NCBI RefSeq assembly: GCF_021725675.1
Contig: NZ_JAKJPO010000016.1
Location: 1 to 64,000 of the forward strand
Direction of reading: 5' to 3'
DNA length: 64,000 nucleotides
From: Marilutibacter chinensis
GTDB lineage: Bacteria; Pseudomonadota; Gammaproteobacteria; Xanthomonadales; Xanthomonadaceae
Every line of letters begins with the position of its first letter. Position 1 is the first letter of the stretch. The notes below the pieces were generated by a model. That model did no database searches, was not told the DNA's origin, and worked only from the letters and a program-made list of their open reading frames with translations. Of this stretch, positions 7,912 through 15,647 are shown piece after piece. The position numbers and the translations under genes were made by a program.

Positions 7912-8307
7912 GGTCGGATGATCGCACAGGGGGTGGGGGCGTCTTCTTCATGCGACTGTCACGTCTCTCTTACATCTCTCTTACATCCGGGAACCGGAGG
8001 CCGGCGTCTGCCATCAGTAACGGGAGCGGTGCGATGCAACGGTCGTGGCGGCCGTCGTACCTGCAGGCTGGGTGACGGACGTTCGCCCGCCGGTGCTAGA
8101 CTCGCCGCCCCGTGGAACCTGCGCGCCCTCGGGCAGTCGCGGATACATGTGCCGGAAGGTCCGTCCGCCACTTGGACGGATGCCGCTCGGGGTCGGGCGG
8201 AACCCGCCCGCCTGTACCCTGCCGTCGGCCGCCGTTGCCGGCCCGCGGTGACTTCCATGCCTTGTCGAACCGATATCCCCCCAACCCGATTCCGATGGAG
8301 TGACCCG
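7912..8307. other. Divergent intergenic region between acetyltransferase and CDF transporter
   Basis: No gene is seen in these 396 bases. The notable content is a set of three direct units with an 11-bp period at 7956-7988 (listed separately). Further right, the stretch before the transporter start has a GGAG ribosome site at 8297-8300. The rest is GC-rich without a convincing hairpin or terminator. Confidence 0.6.
7956..7988 (+). promoter_or_regulatory. Three tandem 11-bp direct units, possible response-regulator box
   Basis: The units start CTGTCAC, CTCTTAC and CTCTTAC, each followed by four bases (GTCT, ATCT, ATCC). Seven-base half sites repeated at 11-bp spacing on one face of the helix are the layout of PhoB, CreB and other OmpR-family sites; the first unit matches the PHO half site CTGTCAY exactly and the others at five of seven bases. 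The array lies 45-77 bases upstream of the acetyltransferase start and points toward the CDF transporter. Which regulator binds, if any, is inference. Confidence 0.45.
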
Positions 8308-9222
8308 ATGGCCGGTGCTGGTGATTCGACCCGAGCGATCTTCTTCGCGCTGGGCGCCAACTTCGCGATTGCCTGCGCGAAGGGCGTGGCGGCGTTCTTT
8401 ACCGGTTCCGGCGCAATGCTCGCCGAGACTGTCCACTCGCTGGCCGACTGCGGCAACCAGGGCCTGCTGCTGCTGGGCATGAAGCAGGCCACGCGTCCAG
8501 CCTCGCCCGACCACCCGCTGGGCTACGGCAAGGCGGTGTACTTCTGGTCGTTCCTGGTCGCGGTGATGCTGTTCTCGGTCGGCGGCATGTTCTCGCTCTA
8601 CGAGGGCATCCACAAGCTCCAGCATCCCGAGCCGCTGAAGCAATGGTGGTGGGCGGTGGGCGTGCTGGTGTTCGGCATCGTCGTCGAGGGCATCTCGATG
8701 CGCGCCTGCATGCAGGAAGTGAACAAGTCGCGTGGCGATCGCGGCATCTGGCAGTGGTTCCGCGAGAGCCGGCAGAGCGAGCTGGTGGTGATCTTCGGCG
8801 AGGATCTCGCGGCGCTGCTCGGCCTGGTGTTCGCGCTGGCCGCGGTGGTGCTGGCGGTGGTCACCGGCGACCCCGTGTGGGATGCGATCGGCACGATCGG
8901 CATCGGCGTGCTGCTGATCGTGATCGCGGTGCTGGTCGCGGTCGAGGTCAAGGCGATGCTGATAGGGCAGAGCGTGGATCCGGAGCGGCAGCGCCAGATC
9001 CAGGCCTTCCTCGACGCGCGGCCGGAGATCGAGCGGGTGATCAGCGTGATCACCCTTCAGCTGGGCAACGACATGATGGTCTCGGTACAGGCGCAGATGC
9101 GCGACGTGCCGAAGGACGATGTGCTGGTCCAACGGATCAACGGCGTCGAGCGGGCGATGAAGGAAGCCTTCCCCGAGGTGCGCTGGAGCTTCTTCGAGCC
9201 GGACGTGAAGGCCGGCATCTGA
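8308..9222 (+). CDS. Cation diffusion facilitator (CDF) family divalent-metal transporter
   Basis: A 304-residue inner-membrane antiporter that exports divalent metals such as zinc against protons. Six hydrophobic helices can be seen. Metal-site residues are present in HSLADCGNQ (helix 2) and in the helix-5 region FGEDLAALLGLVF, where the usual HxxxD is changed to a D-containing variant. The motif DHPLGYGKAVYFWSF after helix 2 is characteristic of the ZNT9-like branch of CDF proteins. A soluble C-terminal metallochaperone-like domain follows (LDARPEIERVISVITLQLG onwards). ATG 8308 is preceded by GGAG. The metal is not certain. Confidence 0.92.
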   Translation: MAGAGDSTRAIFFALGANFAIACAKGVAAFFTGSGAMLAETVHSLADCGNQGLLLLGMKQATRPASPDHPLGYGKAVYFWSFLVAVMLFSVGGMFSLYEGIHKLQHPEPLKQWWWAVGVLVFGIVVEGISMRACMQEVNKSRGDRGIWQWFRESRQSELVVIFGEDLAALLGLVFALAAVVLAVVTGDPVWDAIGTIGIGVLLIVIAVLVAVEVKAMLIGQSVDPERQRQIQAFLDARPEIERVISVITLQLGNDMMVSVQAQMRDVPKDDVLVQRINGVERAMKEAFPEVRWSFFEPDVKAGI

Positions 9223-9244
9223 AAGCCCGGATTGGCTCCCGGGC

Positions 9245-10102
9245 TCAGGCCGCCCTCTTCAGCCAGTCCAGGCGCCAGGACGCGCCGGCCCGGCCGAGAT
9301 GATCGACGAGCACCGGCAGGGCGGCAGCGAGGGCCGTGTCCAGTTGCCAGGGCGGATTGAGCAGCAGCAGCCCGCTGCCGTTCATCCGCAGCGGGGAGTC
9401 GTCCGGATGCACCATCAGTTCGGCGACGAAGGACGACTTCGCCGGCAGCGCGGCCGCGCGACGCAGGAACGGCTGCAGGGCGCGCCGCCGCTTGATCGGG
9501 TACCAGAGCGCGTAGACCGCTTGCGGCCAGCGCTCCAGCGCCTGTCGCAGCGCCGCGAGCGCGTGGTCGAACTCCTCCAGCTGGGCCTCGTAGGGCGGGT
9601 CGATCAGCACCAGGCCGCGGGCGAACCGGGTTTCGCCGATCCGCGGCGGCAGCAGCGCCTTGAGCGCGGCGTAACCGTCGCGCGAATGAACCGCGACCCG
9701 GCGGTCGCGGGCGAAGACCGTCCGCAGGGCGGCGGCTTCCTCGGGCTGCAACTCGCACGCGGCGATGCGATCGTGCTCGCGCAGTGCGTGGGCGAGCAGC
9801 CACGGCGAGCCCGGGTAGGCATCGGCGCCATGCGCCATCCTGCAGGCCTGCACCGCCTGCAGGTAGCGTTCGACCGGCGCGCACTGGGTGGGCAGCTCGA
9901 GCAGCCGTCCGATGCCGTCTGCGGCCTCGCCGGTGCGTCGTGCGGCATCGGCATCGAGCCGGTACAGCCCGCGCCCGGCATGGGTGTCGACAGCGAACAG
10001 CGGTGCCGGCTTGGCGATGAGGGCGTCGCAGACAGCCAGCAGCGCGACGTGCTTGAGAACGTCGGCGTGGTTGCCGGCATGGAAGGCGTGGCGGTAGTTC
10101 AT
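9245..10102 (-). CDS. rlmJ: 23S rRNA (adenine(2030)-N6)-methyltransferase
   Basis: Methylates N6 of A2030 in 23S rRNA. The 285-residue protein begins with the family signature MNYRHAFHAGNHADVLKHV. The catalytic N6-adenine methyltransferase motif is LIDPPYE (DPPY type) near residue 165, and the SAM-binding region includes VDTHAGRGLY. ATG 10102 fits the conserved N-terminus exactly; the ten in-frame codons upstream are not conserved. It converges tail to tail with the CDF gene (22-base gap containing a short hairpin). The heptamer CCCTCAG, which is repeated before creB, also occurs once in its leader. Confidence 0.96.
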   Translation of the reverse strand: MNYRHAFHAGNHADVLKHVALLAVCDALIAKPAPLFAVDTHAGRGLYRLDADAARRTGEAADGIGRLLELPTQCAPVERYLQAVQACRMAHGADAYPGSPWLLAHALREHDRIAACELQPEEAAALRTVFARDRRVAVHSRDGYAALKALLPPRIGETRFARGLVLIDPPYEAQLEEFDHALAALRQALERWPQAVYALWYPIKRRRALQPFLRRAAALPAKSSFVAELMVHPDDSPLRMNGSGLLLLNPPWQLDTALAAALPVLVDHLGRAGASWRLDWLKRAA

Positions 10103-10197
10103 GCGTCGCTGAGGGCTGGAAAGTGTCCGCATTCTGCCTGCTGTCGAGGCGCGGACGTGAAGATCGGGCGATGAGGCCCGGATTGCATAAGATTGTC

Positions 10198-10245
10198 CAG
10201 CCCTCAGCCCTCAGCCCTCAGCCCTCAGCCCTCAGCCCTCAGCCC
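10198..10245 (+). repeat. Heptanucleotide tandem repeat, six full CCCTCAG units, abutting the creB start
   Basis: CAG is followed by six perfect copies of CCCTCAG (10201-10242) and CCC, directly before ATG at 10246. There is no Shine-Dalgarno sequence between the repeat and the ATG. The frame through the repeat is open (it reads PSALSPQPSALSPQ) back to an ATG at 10171. Because seven is not a multiple of three, gain or loss of one unit would shift the frame of any product started upstream; six units keep it open. Confidence 0.9.
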
Positions 10246-10941
10246 ATGCGCATCCTCCTGGTCGAAGACGAATCCGCGATCGCCGCGACCGTGCAGTACG
10301 CCCTGCAGGCGGCCGGGTTCGGCGTCGACCACTGCCTGACCGGTGGCGAGGCCCTGCGACTGGCGGCGGGCGGTCAGCACGATCTGGCCATCCTCGACAT
10401 CGGGCTGCCGGACGTCAGCGGGCTCGACCTGTGCCGTGAGCTGCGCCGCCACCGGGACCTGCCGGTGATTTTCCTGACCGCTCAGGACGGCGAGATCGAC
10501 CGCATCCTGGGCCTCGAACTGGGGGCCGACGATTACGTGACCAAGCCGTTCTCGCCGCGCGAGCTGGTCGCGCGGGTACGGGTGGTGCTCCGGCGCGGCC
10601 AGCGCCAGCCGGGACCGGTGCTGACCGCCGGCGACTTCGAGCACGATCACGACGGTCGGCGCATCCGCTACCGCGGCCAGCTGCTCGATCTGACCCGTTA
10701 CGAGTACGGCCTGCTGGCGGCATTGCTGCAGAGGCCGGGCGCGGTGCTGTCGCGGGCGCAGTTGATGGACCGGGTCTGGGGCGACGCGCTGGAAAGCGGC
10801 GACCGTACCGTCGACACCCATGTCAAGACCGTGCGCGCGAAACTGCGCGAACTGCACCCCACCGCCGATCCGATCCGCACCCACCGCGGTCTCGGCTACT
10901 CGATCGACGTGGAGAATGGCGACGATGCCGGTGCGATCTGA
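10246..10941 (+). CDS. creB: Two-component response regulator CreB
   Basis: A 231-residue OmpR-family regulator: receiver domain (MRILLVEDES, phosphoacceptor Asp in LAILDIGLPD, FLTAQD, then DDYVTKPFSPREL with the conserved Lys) and a C-terminal winged helix (YEYGLLAALLQRPGAVLSR, RTVDTHVKTVRAKLRE). The identity as CreB follows from its order with a CreC-like kinase and CreD, and from a CreB box before creD. The ATG at 10246 gives the family length but has only the CCCTCAG repeat upstream; an in-frame ATG at 10171 would add 25 residues encoded partly by the repeat. In enterobacteria and pseudomonads CreBC responds to growth conditions and cell-wall stress. Confidence 0.93.
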   Translation: MRILLVEDESAIAATVQYALQAAGFGVDHCLTGGEALRLAAGGQHDLAILDIGLPDVSGLDLCRELRRHRDLPVIFLTAQDGEIDRILGLELGADDYVTKPFSPRELVARVRVVLRRGQRQPGPVLTAGDFEHDHDGRRIRYRGQLLDLTRYEYGLLAALLQRPGAVLSRAQLMDRVWGDALESGDRTVDTHVKTVRAKLRELHPTADPIRTHRGLGYSIDVENGDDAGAI

Positions 10942-10986
10942 ACGTCGGCGGACCGTGGAGCTCCGCGCCGCTCGCACGGTGACGCG

Positions 10987-12468
10987 ATGAAGATCGGGCT
11001 GCGCATCTTTCTCGGCTACTTCCTGATCGTCGCGCTGGCGGCGATGCTGCTGGCGCGCGTGTTCCTGGCCGAGGTCAAGCCCGGCGTCCGCCAGGCGATG
11101 GAGGACACCCTGGTCGACAGCGCCAACGTGCTGGCCGAACTGGCGACGGACGACTTCCTCGCCGGGCGCATCAACGACGGTACCTTCGCCGCGCGGATCC
11201 GCGCGCTGGACCGGCGCGACCTCGGCGCGGAGATCTGGGGCTTCGGCAAACGGGTCGCCCAGTACCGGATCTACATCACCGACGCGCGCGGCATCGTGGT
11301 GTTCGACAGCAACGGCCGCGATCTGGGCAAGGACTATTCGCGCTGGAACGACGTCTACCTGACCCTGCGCGGCCGCTACGGCGCGCGTTCCAGTCCCGAG
11401 AGCCCGGATGCTCCGGACTCGACCGTGATGCATGTGGCCGCACCCATCCGCGACGCCGACGGCCGCATCGTCGGTTCGCTGACGGTCGCCAAGCCCAACC
11501 GCACGATCGCGCCGTTCATCGCCCGCAGCCAGCGGGTGGTGCTGGCGTGGGGGCTGCTGCTGCTCGGCGTGGCGCTGGCGGTGGGGATCATCGCGGCGTG
11601 GTGGCTGTCGCGGCAACTGCGCGGACTTCAGCGTTACGCAAGGGCGGTGACTGCCGGCGAGCGTGCCGTGCCGCCGAAGTCCAGCGGCGAGTTCCGGGCC
11701 CTCGGCGAAGCCCTGGAGACGATGCGCGCGCGGCTGGAGGGCAAGCAGTACGTCGAACAGTACGTGCACACGCTGACCCACGAGATGAAGAGTCCGCTGG
11801 CCGCGATCCGCGGCAGTGCCGAACTGCTCGAAGGTGCGCCGCCATCCGATGGCGGCGAAGCCGCGGTGCCGATGGCCGAGGCCGACCGCGCGCGCTTCGC
11901 GGCCAACATCCGCCACCAGAGCGAGCGCCTGGCGCAGATGATCGACAAGCTGCTGGCGCTGGCGTCGGTCGAGCATCGGCAACGGCTGGACAATCCGCAA
12001 CCGCTGGCACTGGAGGCGGTGCTCGCCGAGGCGGTGGAGGCGGCCCGGCCGGGACTCGAACGTGCCGGTATATCGTGCCGGCTGCGGTTGGAAGACGCGT
12101 CGTCCGGGGCGAACGCGCCGCGCGTACCCGGCGATGCATTCCTGCTGCGCCAGGCGGTGCTCAACCTGATCGAGAACGCAGCCGACTTCGCGCCGCGCGG
12201 CAGCGGAATCGAGGTCGCGGTCGAACATGACGGCGGAGGGGTGCGGATCGAGGTGCGCGACCGCGGAGCCGGGATTCCGGGCTATGCGCTGGACCGCGTG
12301 TTCGAGCGTTTTTATTCCCTGGCGCGGCCGGACGGCGGCAGCCGCAGCAGCGGACTGGGACTGAGCTTCGTGGCCGAGGTCGCCGCGCTGCACCGTGGGC
12401 GCGCGGCGCTGGCCAATCGCGATGGCGGCGGCGCGGTCGCCAGCCTGTGGCTGCCGCTGTCGTCCTGA
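10987..12468 (+). CDS. creC: Sensor histidine kinase CreC
   Basis: A 493-residue inner-membrane kinase that phosphorylates CreB. It has an N-terminal membrane helix (GLRIFLGYFLIVALAAMLLA), a long periplasmic sensor region with the CreC-type segment WGFGKRVAQYRIYITDARG, a second helix near residues 178-200, a HAMP region, the phosphoacceptor box YVHTLTHEMKSPLAAIRG, and an ATPase domain with N box NLIENAADFAPRG, G1 DRGAGIPG and G2 SSGLGLSFV. It starts 45 bases after creB and is probably co-transcribed. Length and order match the family. Confidence 0.93.
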   Translation: MKIGLRIFLGYFLIVALAAMLLARVFLAEVKPGVRQAMEDTLVDSANVLAELATDDFLAGRINDGTFAARIRALDRRDLGAEIWGFGKRVAQYRIYITDARGIVVFDSNGRDLGKDYSRWNDVYLTLRGRYGARSSPESPDAPDSTVMHVAAPIRDADGRIVGSLTVAKPNRTIAPFIARSQRVVLAWGLLLLGVALAVGIIAAWWLSRQLRGLQRYARAVTAGERAVPPKSSGEFRALGEALETMRARLEGKQYVEQYVHTLTHEMKSPLAAIRGSAELLEGAPPSDGGEAAVPMAEADRARFAANIRHQSERLAQMIDKLLALASVEHRQRLDNPQPLALEAVLAEAVEAARPGLERAGISCRLRLEDASSGANAPRVPGDAFLLRQAVLNLIENAADFAPRGSGIEVAVEHDGGGVRIEVRDRGAGIPGYALDRVFERFYSLARPDGGSRSSGLGLSFVAEVAALHRGRAALANRDGGGAVASLWLPLSS

Positions 12469-12510
12469 CGGCGACCGTTCCCGGTGCGGCCCTCCGCGAC
12501 CGGTCCGCGC

Positions 12511-12526
12511 TTCACCCCCGCTTCAC
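12511..12526 (+). promoter_or_regulatory. CreB binding box (cre tag) upstream of creD
   Basis: The sequence TTCACCCCCGCTTCAC is an exact match to the published cre-tag consensus TTCAC-N6-TTCAC. It lies 67 bases before the creD start, where an activator bound as a tandem dimer would act. This supports creD as the main target of CreBC here, as known from other gammaproteobacteria. Confidence 0.85.
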
Positions 12527-12592
12527 CGTCGCGCCATCGTCGCCCCGCACCCGCGCCCGATCCTGTCGCCCTCGCAACGACAGGAGAAGGGC

Positions 12593-13963
12593 ATGCGACT
12601 CTGGCTGAAGGTATTGATGGTGGTCGGGATGACCCTGGCCATCCTGGTGCCGCTGATGATGATCCGCGGCGTGATCCACGAACGGCAGTCCTACCGGTCG
12701 GAAGCGGTATCCGAGGTCGCGCGCAGCTATGCCGGCGCGCAGGCATTCTCGGGGCCGGTGCTGGTGGTGCCCTACACCGAGACGGTGCGGGTCGAGGAGC
12801 AGGACGCGGAAGGCAAGGTCCGCCAGGTCGAACGCGAGCAGAGCCGGCAGTGGGTGTTCTTCCCGGAGACGCTGGAAGTCGGCGGGCCGCTGCGTCCGGA
12901 GACGCGCCGGCTCGGCCTGCACGAGGTCCGGGTCTACGAATGGGAGGCGAGGGCGCAGGCGCATTTCCAGGCCAGGATCCCGGTCGACGAGGACGGCACC
13001 GGCAACCGCAGGATCGGCCAGGCCCGCCTCGGCTACGGCATCGCCGACGTGCGCGGGCTGCTGGCGCCGCCGCGCGTACAGATCGACGGCAAGCCGATGG
13101 CGATCGAGGACGGCCTCGGCGATGGCAGCGGTGCCGGGGTGCACGTGGAACTGCCGACGCCGGAGCCGGGCGAAGTGCTCGAGCTCGATGCGCGTCTGGA
13201 GTTCACTCTCGGCGGCACCGAGTCACTGTCGCTGGTGCCGCTGGGCAAGCACAACGACTTCGCGATCGACTCGAGCTGGCAGCACCCGCGTTTCTCCGGC
13301 AGCTTCCTTCCGCGCAGCCGCGACATCGACGGCAACGGCTTCAGCGCCCGCTGGCAGGTCGCCTCGGTCGCGACCAACGCCCAGCGCCAGTACCTGGACG
13401 GCCGGCGCCTGCCCAACGTCGGACTCGATCCCTCCGACGGCACGAGCCACCTGTACGACACCTCCGGCGAGCTCGATGCGGTCCGGGTCACCCTGGTGGA
13501 ACCGGTCAACGTCTATTCGCAGGCGGACCGCGCGACCAAGTACGGCCTGCTGTTCGTGCTGCTGACCTTCGTCGGCTTCTTCATCTTCGAGCTGGTCAAG
13601 CACCTGCCGATCCACCCGATCCAGTACGGCCTGGTCGGGCTGGCGCTGGCGATCTTCTTCCTGCTGCTGGTCAGCCTGAGCGAGCACATCGCGTTCGGTT
13701 GGGCCTACCTGGCCGCCAGTGTCGCCTGCATCGGTCTGCTCGGGTTCTACCTCAGCGCGGTGCTGCGCAGCATCGGACGCGGACTGGGGTTCGCGACGAT
13801 GCTCGGCCTGCTCTACGCCGCGCTCTACGGGCTGCTGGTGTCGGAGGACAACGCCCTGGTGCTCGGTTCCGGCCTGCTGTTCGTGGTGCTGGCCGCGCTG
13901 ATGACGGTGACCCGGAAGGTCGACTGGTACCAGTTGGCCGGACGCGGCAGCCTGCAGGGCTGA
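12593..13963 (+). CDS. creD: Cell envelope integrity / inner-membrane protein CreD
   Basis: A 456-residue membrane protein of the CreD family. One N-terminal helix (LKVLMVVGMTLAILVPLMMI) is followed by the conserved RGVIHERQSYRSEAVSEVARSY-type segment, a large periplasmic beta-rich domain to about residue 300 with the family motif SQADRATKYGLLFVLLTF, and then five or six C-terminal helices. Loss or overproduction in other species alters envelope properties and beta-lactam response; the biochemical role is unknown. ATG 12593 has AGGAGAAGG upstream and a perfect CreB box further up, so it probably has its own CreB-dependent promoter besides the creBC transcript. Confidence 0.94.
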   Translation: MRLWLKVLMVVGMTLAILVPLMMIRGVIHERQSYRSEAVSEVARSYAGAQAFSGPVLVVPYTETVRVEEQDAEGKVRQVEREQSRQWVFFPETLEVGGPLRPETRRLGLHEVRVYEWEARAQAHFQARIPVDEDGTGNRRIGQARLGYGIADVRGLLAPPRVQIDGKPMAIEDGLGDGSGAGVHVELPTPEPGEVLELDARLEFTLGGTESLSLVPLGKHNDFAIDSSWQHPRFSGSFLPRSRDIDGNGFSARWQVASVATNAQRQYLDGRRLPNVGLDPSDGTSHLYDTSGELDAVRVTLVEPVNVYSQADRATKYGLLFVLLTFVGFFIFELVKHLPIHPIQYGLVGLALAIFFLLLVSLSEHIAFGWAYLAASVACIGLLGFYLSAVLRSIGRGLGFATMLGLLYAALYGLLVSEDNALVLGSGLLFVVLAALMTVTRKVDWYQLAGRGSLQG

Positions 13964-14106
13964 CGGAGGCGAGGGAGCGCGCGTCCCCGGCTGAACGTGG
14001 TCACGGAGCGGTTCCGGTCCATGGATGGGCCACCCGGGCGGCGCAACGGCAGACTTCGCCGCATGGACGGTCTCCGCGGCCTGCCGCCACCCCCTAGAAT
14101 CGCGTC

Positions 14107-14718
14107 ATGGACGCCCGACTCTCCCCCGACGTCCTCGTGGTCTCCGGCACGGCCATCGCCCCTTACGTGGACGATCTGGCCCGCCTGCGCAGCGAGGTCT
14201 TCCGCCAGTGGCCTTATCTCTACGACGGCGACGCTGCGTACGAGGCCGGGTATCTGAAGGTCTACCTGGATTCGCCGTTCAGCGTGGTCGTGCTGGTGCT
14301 CGACGGCGACAAGGTGGTGGGGGCCTCGACCGGACTGCCGCTGGCCGATGCTGGAGAGGCCTTCCGCGCCCCCTTCGATCACGCCTCGATCGACCCGCTG
14401 GAAGTGTTCTACTGCGGTGAGTCGGTGCTGCTGCCGCGCTATCGCGGACGCGGGTTCGGTCACCGGTTCTTCGAGGAGCGCGAGGCGCATGCGCGGTCGC
14501 TGGGCGGCTTTGCCTGGACCGCGTTCTGCGCGGTCGAACGTCGCGAAGACGATCCGCGGCGTCCGCCGTTCCATCGCGACAACGACGATTTCTGGCGCCG
14601 GCGCCGCTATGCACCGCATCCACGGCTGTCGGTACAGCTGCCCTGGCGCGAAGTCGGCGGCGGCGAAGTCGACCACACGCTGCGTTACTGGTTGCGGCCG
14701 CTGGAGCGGGTGATTTGA
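14107..14718 (+). CDS. GNAT-family acetyltransferase (partner of the carbon-nitrogen hydrolase)
   Basis: A 203-residue protein with GNAT features: an N-terminal DDLARLRSEVFRQWPYLYDG segment, a central strand FSVVVLVLDGDKVVGASTG and the acetyl-CoA loop LLPRYRGRGFGHRFFEERE near residues 112-130. The stop codon overlaps the start of the following nitrilase-family gene, so the two are translationally coupled. In other bacteria such a GNAT domain and a carbon-nitrogen hydrolase are fused into one protein, so this looks like the split version. The substrate is unknown. Confidence 0.85.
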   Translation: MDARLSPDVLVVSGTAIAPYVDDLARLRSEVFRQWPYLYDGDAAYEAGYLKVYLDSPFSVVVLVLDGDKVVGASTGLPLADAGEAFRAPFDHASIDPLEVFYCGESVLLPRYRGRGFGHRFFEEREAHARSLGGFAWTAFCAVERREDDPRRPPFHRDNDDFWRRRRYAPHPRLSVQLPWREVGGGEVDHTLRYWLRPLERVI

Positions 14719-15647
14719 GCGCGATGCAGGGACTTCCGGCATTGCGCGTGGCGGCGGCGAAATACCGGGTCGAACCACGGCCGGCGGGCTTCGATTTCGA
14801 CGCATTCGCCCGCAAACAGGCGGACTGGCTCGGCGAGGCGCGCCGGCTCGGCGCCCGGGTGGCGGTGTTGCCGGAATATCTGTCGCTGGAACTGGCCGCG
14901 GCCTTTCCGCCGGCGGTCCATGCCGACCTGGAAGCGTCGCTGCAGGCGATCCAGACCCTGCACGCGCCGTGGATGGCGCTGTTCGCACGACTGGCGGGGG
15001 AGCTGGACATGCATATCGTCGCCGGCAGCTTCCTGTGCGCGACCGGCAACGGCCGTTACCGCAACCGCAGCTATCGCTTCGCGCCCGACGGCGGGCATAC
15101 CTGGCAGGACAAGCTGCAACTGACCGGGTTCGAGAAGAACGTCGCCCGCAGCGGGACCACCACGATCGAGCATGGCGATGCGCTCGCGGTGTTCGCCGTC
15201 GAAGACGTGCGGGCCGGCACCGCGGTCTGCTACGACTGTGAATTCCCGTTGCCGGTTCGCGCCCAGCGCGAGGCCGGGATGCAACTGCTGCTGGTGCCCA
15301 GTTGCACCGATACCGGGGCGGGTGCGACCCGGGTGCGGGTCGGTTGCCTGGCCCGGGCACTGGAGAACCGCTGTTTCGTCGTGCAGTCGGTCACCGCCGG
15401 CGAGGCTCCGTGGAGTCCGGCGCTGGACTGCAATACCGGAGAGGCGGCGGTGTATGCGCCGATGGACGTGGGGCTGCCCGCCGACGGCGTGCTCGCGATG
15501 ACCGCAGGCGACGCACGCTGGGCAGTGGCCGATCTCGATTTCGCTGCACTAGACGCCAGTCGCGCGCGGGCCCAGGTCGCCAACGACCGGGACTGGCCCG
15601 GTCAGCTGGCACCGGCGATCGCCCGGGCCAGGTTCGTGGACCGGTAG
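14715..15647 (+). CDS. Carbon-nitrogen hydrolase (nitrilase superfamily)
   Basis: A 310-residue amidase or nitrilase-like hydrolase. The catalytic triad is visible: Glu in AVLPEYLSLE, Lys in DKLQLTGFEK and Cys in AVCYDCEFPLP. TTG 14715 overlaps the upstream stop by four bases and lies seven bases after GGAG; an ATG at 14724 is the alternative but is badly spaced from that site. The substrate is not deducible; the coupled GNAT gene suggests an acylated small molecule. Its last 257 bases overlap, on the other strand, a doubtful C-terminal extension of the PAP2 gene. Confidence 0.9.
   Translation: MSAMQGLPALRVAAAKYRVEPRPAGFDFDAFARKQADWLGEARRLGARVAVLPEYLSLELAAAFPPAVHADLEASLQAIQTLHAPWMALFARLAGELDMHIVAGSFLCATGNGRYRNRSYRFAPDGGHTWQDKLQLTGFEKNVARSGTTTIEHGDALAVFAVEDVRAGTAVCYDCEFPLPVRAQREAGMQLLLVPSCTDTGAGATRVRVGCLARALENRCFVVQSVTAGEAPWSPALDCNTGEAAVYAPMDVGLPADGVLAMTAGDARWAVADLDFAALDASRARAQVANDRDWPGQLAPAIARARFVDR

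Noticed and set aside
9223..9244. AGCCCGG...CCGGGCT hairpin between the CDF gene and rlmJ as a terminator
   Set aside because: There is no T tract on either strand and the stem is short, so it is not listed as a feature.
10198..10245. CCCTCAG repeat as a CRISPR array
   Set aside because: The units are 7 bases with no spacers and no cas genes are nearby.
10225..12393. 722-residue - strand frame opposite creB-creC
   Set aside because: His/Gln/Arg-rich antisense translation of two recognisable genes.
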